Source of the DNA: Beaufortia kweichowensis
Taxonomy: Eukaryota; Chordata; Actinopteri; Cypriniformes; Gastromyzontidae
DNA length: 64,000 nt
Reading direction: 5' to 3'
Assembly (NCBI GenBank): GCA_019155185.1
Contig: CM032794.1
Coordinates: forward strand, 5,991,988-6,055,987
Part shown: one piece after another, positions 56,256-64,000 of the stretch
Numbering within the stretch: the first letter of the stretch is position 1
Layout of the letters: each line of letters starts with the position of its first letter
Translations under genes and position numbers: made by a program
Notes under the pieces: generated by a model
Told to the model about the DNA's origin: nothing
What the model saw: the letters and a program-made list of their open reading frames with translations, nothing else
The model's database searches: none

Positions 56256-56469
56256 AATTGAAAAGAGTCTCTGCATGCAAATATTGTCAGAAGTTAAAAA
56301 TTTCTACTGTATGAATTTCTTGTCTGAAGCATTAAAATGATTTGAACTTTAACAACAAAGAGACAAAGCAAATAGTAAACCAAAAATGGCACTGTTATTC
56401 ATTACAGATGCAGGTGGTAAAAAAGCAGTATTACAACTAGAAAATTCATTGGGTGTTTAGCACTAGACC

Positions 56470-57010
56470 CTGATATTAATTTCCATGTGATTCACTACAA
56501 CTTCCAACAGACATTATTCTGGAAAGCAGCCTCCGAGCAGTCGGTACCCGTGATGAACAACATAGAAGACATAGTAACGTATGATAAGTGAGGCCTCACA
56601 CATCCAAACAAATATTGATTGAAATTAATTGCTGAAAGAATCCTGTTACCAGCAGGCAGGTGAAAAGGATGAATACCGAAAAGTAAAGAAGGACATTTAT
56701 CAAGGGCATTGGGAAGCGAGAGCCTGATTTGCAGCTGAGGCCGGAGCACTTTGATAAATTGGCACCCGGGCTCATTTGGCCTGAGTATAAGAGAGCGACG
56801 CAAGCATATTTTAAACCATTAAAGGCTAAAGTTAGCCTCCTCTTTCTTGCCATCAATCACAGACCTCGAGCCCCTTAGTTTGAGCTACAGCTTCAGTGCT
56901 GCCGAGGTGCTGTAGAGGGCTGCAGAACAAATGTTTCATTTTCATTTGATAAACGGCTCCGTTGCTACAGAGGCCTGGTAAGATGGGAGGGCAGACGAGG
57001 GAAATAATGT
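56470..57010. promoter_or_regulatory. Large candidate conserved non-coding element
   Basis: A GC-elevated, CpG-containing, repeat-free block of about 540 bp: AATATTGATTGAAATTAATT near 56610, GCACCCGGGCTCATTTGGCC near 56762, GCTGCCGAGGTGCTG near 56898. Minus-strand frames of 102 and 86 codons overlap it without domains. One of the strongest candidates by composition. Confidence 0.45.
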
Positions 57011-57439
57011 TAATCTGAGTCTGCATTCACAGACAGTAGAATGAGATGCTAGCACGTATGTTTAGAGAAAACAAAGGACGGTAACAACTGTCCGAGAAAT
57101 TAGAGCTGCAACTAACAACTGGACAATATAAGCAAGAGACAATAATCCAATAAATGTAACAAATAAAGAAATGTGCAAATTGCTGTACATACAATGCATT
57201 CATTGTGAACTCAAAAATGTAAATGCTCATATTTGCATATAGTAGTAAAATGTACAAGTAAATTTGGTTTCTTAGAAGGTTTATATTGAAAGGTGTTAAT
57301 CAATAATTCAATACTTAATAATAAAATTGGTTGTCAATTATTTACATTTACAATTAACCAATTGGTTATTGTCTTTATTAATTAGTTGCTAGCAATTCAC
57401 CCTATTTAAGATATTGTGTGGCTTGTATCTGATGTTTAA

Positions 57440-57666
57440 TGTCATGTCAAACCTGTATGACTTTCTTGCTTCAGCAAAACGCTGGTTACCGGCATCCATT
57501 CACTTTCATAGTATGCACACAAGGTACAATGAAAGTCAGTAAGTGCCGGAAACCAGCGTTTTGCTAAATATCTTCTTTTGTGTCTCACAAAAGAAAGAAT
57601 CATATATAGGGTTTGAATGCCATAAGGGTGAAAAAATTATGACACAATTTTAAACTATCCCTTTAA
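57440..57666. mobile_element. Foldback non-autonomous element
   Basis: TGTCAAACCTGTATGACTTT and CAAAACGCTGGTTACCGGCA on the left mirror TGCCGGAAACCAGCGTTTTG on the right, followed by AATATCTTCTTTTGTGT and the AAACTATCCCTTTA end. Member of the same family as 40590-40863. The central arms form a strong hairpin. Confidence 0.8.
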
Positions 57667-57675
57667 AATGTCCAT

Positions 57676-57772
57676 ATTTGACCCAACCATAGATTGAAAC
57701 AACCCAGCATTTTGGGCTAAAACAACCCATTCTATGGTTTCCCCCAGTTGGGTTTGTCCCACTTTGACCCAG
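57676..57772. repeat. 'AACCCAGCATTTTGGG' repeat fragment
   Basis: ATTTGACCCAACCATAGATT, AACAACCCAGCATTTTGGGC and CCAGTTGGGTTTGTCCC match the core of a common fish short repeat with CCCAACCCAGCATTTTGGG words. It directly follows the foldback element; no TIRs are visible. Confidence 0.5.
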
Positions 57773-59029
57773 CTATGTCTGATACATGCACTACCAAAAA
57801 TGCAATATGTAATTAAGGTATGTAATCAAGATTTATAATTTTAGATATTTCCCACTATTGTGCTCACCAATCAGGATGCTGGTTGAGATGATTTTGAAGG
57901 CTTTCTTACATTAAACTTACATCCCAAGTTTATTCTCGATTAAGGGCAAAGTTCAGATAATAAAAATGACAGCAAGTTGAAGAAACACAAGTGAGAGATA
58001 AACATGTCATTTATTCTGTGAGGATGAGGATTAAGGGAGGATGCAGCGTGCATGTGCTAATTTGCAGAAGAACTGCAGTTTATCCGTTCACAGTAATCAT
58101 GTTTGGTACTGACCTACCCAGTGTCATAAACAGGCAACCTCGAGGCCAAAGCAGGATAACAAAATATAAAAAACAGATTTTTCTGTAATTGGTGGGGATA
58201 CTGAAAGCAGCTCTGAGGCCTTCTAGGAATTGGAGTTGAAGCTGGGTAATGGCTACCAACTAAAATGTATATATTTATTTTGGGCTTAAAGCAGAAATGC
58301 TAGCGCCAATGATCACCACAACCAAAATAACAAGCAATTTCTTGCTGCACAACCCTGTATATTATCACTGACAGACATCAACTTCCTGCTCTTGAGGAAA
58401 TGAATGAAAGCAGAGAAAGAAAGCACTTGATTACAGGAAAATACAAGATAGGCCAGTGAAAGGCAAGCCTTTAAAAAAATCATGAGAGTAAAATTTGCAT
58501 TAACTATTTGTCATTTTAACCTCCGAAGTGGTATTTACTGAAGTTGGATGAAATTGTTTTTGTGAGCAGAAAATTGTGGTCGTTTGAAGTTGAATGTCAG
58601 AGGGTAGCTATTTTAAAACACATAAAAGAATGGGAAATGTTGGACCTGCTTTAAATATGTGTTTTTTTTAAGTATAATAGAAGATGATGAAAACAACTAA
58701 TTGCTCATTGGCTAGAAAATGGCAAAAGTATATTGTGTATTTTTAATTATACAATTTTAATTAAGATACTTTTAATATCTGTTGAACAACAGTTATAGTC
58801 ATATTAGCACACTGTGATTACCTCTGTATTCTTATGTTTTCTCCAACAATTCTATCATGAACAGTTTAAGGGGGCTTTTGAAGTGTATGACCAATATATC
58901 AGCATGAGACCACAGGTAATAACAGTGTGAGAAATGTCTGCCCATGACAGAAATGTTGAGCAATCATAAAATGACAGAGGGATACCACTGAAAAGAAATA
59001 ATTCCTGTCATGTGTGGCTTGATTGTCAC
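57773..59029. other. Unassigned non-coding DNA
   Basis: AT-rich with nothing recognised; short frames only. Confidence 0.4.
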
Positions 59030-59190
59030 TTGGGTTAGACATTAATGGTTATTGATTGTATGAGATGGAGCTGTCAAAAAACTCAATTGCCTTTTGCAAT
59101 TACTGCACCCTCCTTTGATATCAAAAGTGAATAAAACAAAGCATTCATGACCTGAGGCAAGATCAGTGGTTTTTATGAAATGAACATTTT
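59030..59190. promoter_or_regulatory. Candidate conserved non-coding element with paired TCF/LEF sites
   Basis: CCTTTGATATCAAAAG at 59112-59127 contains two TCF/LEF-type sites back to back around a 12-bp palindrome. Nearby are GAGCTGTCAAA (TALE-like), CTCAATTG and TTGCAATTACTGC. Complex, repeat-free sequence. Confidence 0.4.
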
Positions 59191-59220
59191 GCTTTCAACC
59201 TTGTTGCCCTACAAACTTGA

Positions 59221-59454
59221 TTGAAGTATACAGTGCAAGCAGAAAGACTGTGCAAGGCATGGGGTGAATTTTTATATTATACAGTGACTTTGACCTTTCT
59301 CTCAAATGATGAACTACAACCAAACGCTAAACCTGGCATACATGATATTGTGGAAAAGCTGGAAAAACCAATTGAAGATTTGGATGGAAGAAAACATTTT
59401 CACTTGGTGCTTCTGTTGGAACAGAAAAAAAAGAAATCAAATTCACTTACATAG
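59221..59454 (+). other. Unrecognised 77-codon open frame, probably non-coding
   Basis: It starts with TTG directly after a stop and has no ATG start. It ends in a lysine run. Part of it (LQPNAKPGIHDIVEKLEKPI) looks protein-like, but no family was recognised and no convincing splice sites flank it. Confidence 0.12.
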
Positions 59455-59574
59455 ATGGTTTGATACTGTTTAAAGGGTAAAAGCACAGATTAGCATATCT
59501 ACCAGAACTGAAAATCATAATTCATAAAGTCTAATATGTGATTAATTTTGGACATGTGAGATAAACTTTGCCAT

Positions 59575-59855
59575 CTTTATCTCCTGCTAAAACAAATGGA
59601 TTTGGTTACGGCTGATTCTTCATTTACGGGGCTGGCGTGTGTGCGCTCATGTTTAATGCATTGTGGAAGGGCCGCTGTTTATTGGGTTATGAATGTTTCT
59701 CCTGGAACAGCCGCACGGCCTGCTAAACAGACACTGTGATTTAAAAAGAAAATGACATTCACCGCTGTTTAATTTCGCCTGAGCTTCAACATTACTGAAA
59801 CGTTCACCATCATTCTCTGCCAAAATAAAACACTGAGTGAGACAGACTAAGAATG
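59575..59855. promoter_or_regulatory. Candidate conserved non-coding element
   Basis: A GC-elevated block (TACGGGGCTGGCGTGTGTGC, GAACAGCCGCACGGCC) with CCGCTGTTTATTGGG and CCGCTGTTTAATTTCGCC words. No ORF with domains. Confidence 0.35.
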
Positions 59856-59924
59856 TCAATGCATTCAGCTGCGAATAAAAAATGACATACTATTTTCATT
59901 ATTACTTAAACTGATAACTGCATG

Positions 59925-60065
59925 TATTAAGCATACACATGAAAATGCACTATCCGAACTACAATTTTTTTACATTTTAGATATTTGAGTTTTTTATAAA
60001 AGAGGTATTTTAAAAATGACATTAACATTTTTTAATACATCAGTATTAAATCAATATTAAATTCT
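59925..60065 (+). repeat. AT-rich interspersed repeat, copy D (5' part)
   Basis: TATTAAGCATACACATGAAA and ATGCACTATCCGAACTACAA match the 5' part of copy B (27067-27110). The core with TCTTGAGTCTTATAC is missing, so the copy is truncated. Confidence 0.6.
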
Positions 60066-61839
60066 AAAAAAAATTATACATCACATGATTCCTGACATCC
60101 AGTCATATCTTATTACATAATATAAATTTTCCACACATATTTTTTGAATTCACTGTAATATTTAAGTTTCATTGTGCCTCGGTCAAGTTAGTTTAATTCA
60201 AACTCATGACCCAAATTGATTTCCAAAAACACCACAACAAAAATAACAATTTGTTAACAATAGTAATCGTAATGTTATCATAGTAAATAATGCCACACAT
60301 GGACAACAGGCCATTTTTTCATTTCAACATGTCTGTACATGTTTCACTTTCAATAAGGATAAAAGCTAATCAACATGACAATGTCTGACATAAAAACAGA
60401 ACCTCATTTGGTTTCGGCAACTTAATTTCCTTCGACCTGACAAACATGTTTCTGCAGTCCGCTGTTCATTTATTGGTGTGTTTGTTTGTTTAGTCATCAG
60501 AACTGCGATCTGTCTACTGTTCAAAAATGTGTTTTCAGTCTGTTTTTCAACCTCCATTAACACTTGGCAGAAACTCGCTTTCAGAACGTTGTCCAGCACC
60601 ATCTCTGGCCAAAGCAGAGCTCACACTGGCCTTGCAACATCAAAAACGGGGCACTGAATCTGTGTGAGCGCATATGAAAGACAGACTGGCAGGAACGAGA
60701 GTCTGAGAGAAACTAGCAAAAGAAAGTATAGAAATAATTTAGGAAACCAAATTCGATAACCAAACGCACACACATTTCTGCTGGCACCAGAAAATTTGAT
60801 GCAACACAACAGACGGGAGCGTATAATTAGGTTCGAACTAGTGAGGTCCGGCTGAGGCAACACTAGCGGATGACGCAGATTGACACGAGCGTTGAAAAGT
60901 GTGGAACAAAATAAGCGTGGGCAAATCTTTTTCAAGTCACCATAGACATATGATTAGTTTCTACCCATGCCAACTCTCTCCATGTTTCAGTTTTGCAGCC
61001 AAAACTAACAGATGAAGGAGTATAGAATGTTTTACCAAATATAAGATTTTTTCTCGCTATTTTTTCATCCTGGGTGAGATTTTTTTGTCTGGTATAGCAC
61101 AATTTGTCCGTGTATTTGGTTTCGTACTACTATATGAGAAACTCGTGGAGTAAAAGATAAGAGTAAAAGAAATTTTTCACCTTTTCTGGCAAGTAGGACA
61201 ATCAAGACACACAAAGTTTTCTGTTTATATATTGTAACATGCAACTTTTCACAGTGTTAAAACTCATGAGACACGAGTGAAACATGAGAAACTCTTAAAT
61301 CGAGATTAAATCAATAACCTGGATTGAATCAATATATTTAAGTATCTTTTCCTACTGTACACTTTATGTTTATTGTGGTTTTTCTTTTATCTTTCTTTAA
61401 TGACATATCATACAATATCAGGCAAATTTTAAATAAAAGTCATATTAAATGAATGAAGCGTATTAAAGGATTAACATGTTTAACATACAGTACATTTTGT
61501 GGTGCAGAAATCTTTCTATGAAATGAGATTCATGGCTTTTCAGCAGGATATTTTCCATCTCATTGTTAACACTACACTGCTGAAACGGAAGCTAGTGAAA
61601 ACCATTTGCAAATTCAATCAAGAGCAATAGTAGCACTATCAAAATTCTGCTAGTGTAGATGGGTTGCATTTGTTATTTTGATTGCTCCTTTGGAAGAGAA
61701 TGAGTGTGATGTTGATGTCAGGGGTATTCTGCCAAATGTGGCAACACAGACGCACATGGATGAGGTGTGATGTGAAAATAGGATATTATTTATTGGATTT
61801 GACAGGATGTTATTGAGAAAGTGGAACGAGCGGAGAATA
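60066..61839. other. Unassigned non-coding DNA
   Basis: No gene was recognised. The 60600-60900 part is more complex and crossed by a 104-codon minus frame without domains. Confidence 0.4.
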
Positions 61840-62260
61840 GGCTTATGGCTACTCGATGTCTCCGCGGAGATCAACATAGCAACAGTCTGTCTGCTGTTGC
61901 TGATGTGACAATCACTTCCGTGCATCTGTATCATTAAAGTAGCATGCTGGCATCGCCTAAGAGAAGAAGAAACATGTCCATAAAGCACAAGGCGTAAAAC
62001 AAACAGTCTCACAGACAAATCTTTAAAAAGAAAAACTTCTGACTTCGTTTGAATAGATGCTGCCATTTTTGATGTCACTATAAGCGCTAAACTGTATTAA
62101 TAACTATTTTAAGCCGTTCTTAATAGTTTTTCAAATCAAATCCTGTCCTTTTTAATATTCTTAAACAAATAAAAGCAACCGCCTTAATGGCATCATCCTC
62201 AGGAAGTGACATCAAATTCTCCTTTAAAGTTCACAATGTGTGCTTTGCCACGTTTTAGCA
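61840..62260. promoter_or_regulatory. Candidate conserved non-coding element(s)
   Basis: GATGTCTCCGCGGAGATCAA (61855-61874) contains the palindrome TCTCCGCGGAGA. The blocks at 61880-61990 and 62170-62260 are complex and repeat-free. The 142-codon minus frame spanning 61650-62078 has no recognised domain and is within chance length. Confidence 0.3.
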
Positions 62261-63149
62261 CTTTATTTTCTCATCTTGTTAGACTTCGTTCTGTTAAGCA
62301 AACTGTTAATTTTCTTGCTATTGTATAAATAATCAAGTTTTAATTGAAAAAAGCGCCAGTGCCTGAGAATGCCCGCGCATATTTTTAACATCTGGCAAAC
62401 ACTTTAATAGAAATGCTTCCTTTAATTTAAAACACAAGCATATTATTTTTTAAATTCATGTATTTTTAATGAACACAAATAAGAATAAAATAAGTAATTT
62501 TTTTTTAATTGATTGAATTTAGACCTGGAATATTGGCATTATTAATTTCAATCATAAGAGTTTAAAGTATAGAGTGCTTGAACTCTCTGAGGTCTGTTTA
62601 CCTTTCTGCTGTGACTGAGAAGGTTTCAGTTTGTTGTTTGAGGCTCATGACAGACGTATCTCACTGGCTTTATTTGCTGAGCACTGAGTCACATGCCATT
62701 TGCTCTCTGTGTAGCAGTAGTCTGCTGTTGATTCTGTCCTCTTCACCTCAGCGTGTTTAAAACTACCTGGTGAAGAAAGAGATAGAGGAACAAAGGTTTG
62801 TTCTTAGTTATTTCACTATCAAATCTATTATTTATTTGTTTACCTTAAACAATAAATGCATAATGCCATACACATCTAGCAACTCTCCTCTAAATCCTAA
62901 ATCCACACTGATTGTAATTTACCTTTTGAGGAAACATATGATTCATCATATCATGTTAGAACATAGTTTTGTAGGTCATAAATCTCTTTGCTTCAGATTA
63001 AAACATTAGATATTTGGTGATTAATTACAGACAACATTTTTATTTTTGGGTGAACTGTTTCTTTAATTTCTCAAGGCAAAGCTGCTTCTCACACAGAATA
63101 TTTAACAAATCCCTTTGGAATAGGGGTTGCAAACGAGCATATCATTTTG
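62261..63149. other. Unassigned non-coding DNA
   Basis: AT-rich with nothing recognised. Confidence 0.4.
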
Positions 63150-63425
63150 CCTGTAAATAAGCATAAAATAATGATATCCTCAGAAGCCTCAGAGGACATA
63201 GCTGTTGCTCTAATGTGACAATTAGCAATGAGCCATCAATGAATATATAGCGTTTGGTATTTGATAGCTTCATGGTATTTAACTTTGCATTAAGTTTTTT
63301 GGCCTTATTTGTCCTGCACTTCATTTCTACTGTATATTATTATTCACTTACACGACTCTCTGGAACACTTAATTGCAACTGATAAGTCACATTATTTTCA
63401 TCAGGTCATACCATCACAGTTTTGT
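63150..63425. promoter_or_regulatory. Candidate conserved non-coding element
   Basis: TGTGACAATTAGCAATGAGC (63215-63234), CCATCAATGAATATATAGCG and CACTTAATTGCAACTGATAA form a homeodomain-rich, repeat-free stretch. Confidence 0.35.
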
Positions 63426-63641
63426 TATCTGGATATAGCGACGTAAGTCAGAGCTTACCAATACAGAAATACTCCAGATCAGGTGTGTTATTTGCTGTTT
63501 CTAATTCCAGCATATCCCATAATCAGTATCTGCCTTTGATTGGGTTTAACTGCGATAACCGGATGAGAAGAGGGAGAAAAAGAGCAAGCAATCAGAATAT
63601 TCTCAATTGAAGGAGACTCTGTTATCTCCAAAGTTAAAAAC

Positions 63642-63980
63642 ATGTTTTATCGCCTTAAAAAGTTGCGCATGAAACAAATTAGAATTACTCAATGTGATTG
63701 TCCTTACAAGGTGAAAAGGAAGATGAAAGAGGACGGTGGCCAACATTACTCCTACCATAAAAAGTCTTTGTTCTGTTTAACAAAAGTGAGCATGCATATT
63801 TGGAAGATAGTGCTGTTTGATAGGTGCCCAGACGGCATCCCACAGCGACTAAAGCTTGTTATGTGTTTTCATAGTGGCCTGATGTTCTTCTGCTTCTTTG
63901 GTGCCAATCTTTCTTGTATATTATTTTTCAATGATCAATGGAGGGCCTCAGGGATGATATATTACAGGATTTCGACCTAG
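63642..63980 (+). other. 112-codon open frame, probably non-coding
   Basis: ATG-started, basic at the N-terminus (MFYRLKKLRMKQIR) and hydrophobic near the C-terminus. No recognised domain or signal. The sequence is GC-elevated around 63720-63880, so a conserved non-coding element or an exon running past the window edge cannot be excluded. Confidence 0.15.
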
Positions 63981-64000
63981 GCGGGTATTTACATTTGCCT

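Noticed and set aside
56908..56922. GTAGAGGGCTGC as a CTCF site
   Set aside because: Only about 11 of 14 core positions fit.
61650..62078. 142-codon minus-strand frame as a gene
   Set aside because: Low-complexity-free but with no recognisable family and no splice context; within chance length.

Overview
The window looks like vertebrate, almost certainly teleost, genomic DNA, probably from a cypriniform fish. It is strongly A+T-rich and has no long open reading frames. It carries very long (GA)n/(TC)n microsatellites and several short interspersed repeats typical of fish: tRNA-derived SINE pieces ending in the 'GGATAAAAG..TCTGCC' type of tail, foldback elements ending in 'ACTATCCCTTT', and TA-flanked 'TGTGACC..GGTCACA' elements. 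The species and locus cannot be named from the sequence alone.

I found no protein-coding gene I can name. The longest open frames (151, 142 and 116 codons) are about what chance gives in 64 kb, and several long ones simply read through GA/TC microsatellites. A few splice-flanked segments could be exons of a lncRNA or an unrecognised gene. The best is 28783-28955; others are 36848-37042, the mini-intron at 37721-37791 and the 26-nt segment at 39626-39651. All are low confidence, and their phases do not join into one coding frame.

Most of the window reads as a regulatory landscape: a gene desert or a very large intron. Stretches of higher GC and high complexity, rich in TAAT, TCF/LEF, SOX, TALE and nuclear-receptor-like words, alternate with AT-rich filler. 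The clearest lie at 6.7-7.1, 13.3-14.3, 16.4-16.8, 28.0-28.2, 32.6-32.9, 35.0-36.5, 38.4-38.6, 45.2-46.1, 48.0-49.1, 53.5-55.5, 56.5-57.0, 59.0-59.9, 61.8-62.3 and 63.2-63.9 kb. They are candidate conserved non-coding elements, inferred from composition only because no alignment was possible. CTCF-like motifs occur at 25.5 kb (+), 32.7 kb (-) and 50.9 kb (-), so the first two are convergent.

Repeats: one TA-flanked element family has three copies (6.1, 24.8 and 44 kb). A 398-bp TA-flanked element at 55.8 kb sits inside an older foldback element. A 1.3-kb non-autonomous TIR element lies at 41.5-42.9 kb and a 247-bp one at 49.2 kb. An AT-rich family, recognised by comparing the window with itself, has four copies (3.8, 27.1, 33.3(-) and 59.9 kb). 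A 36-nt sequence occurs twice (41.2 and 44.5 kb, 35/36 identical) outside any element I recognise.
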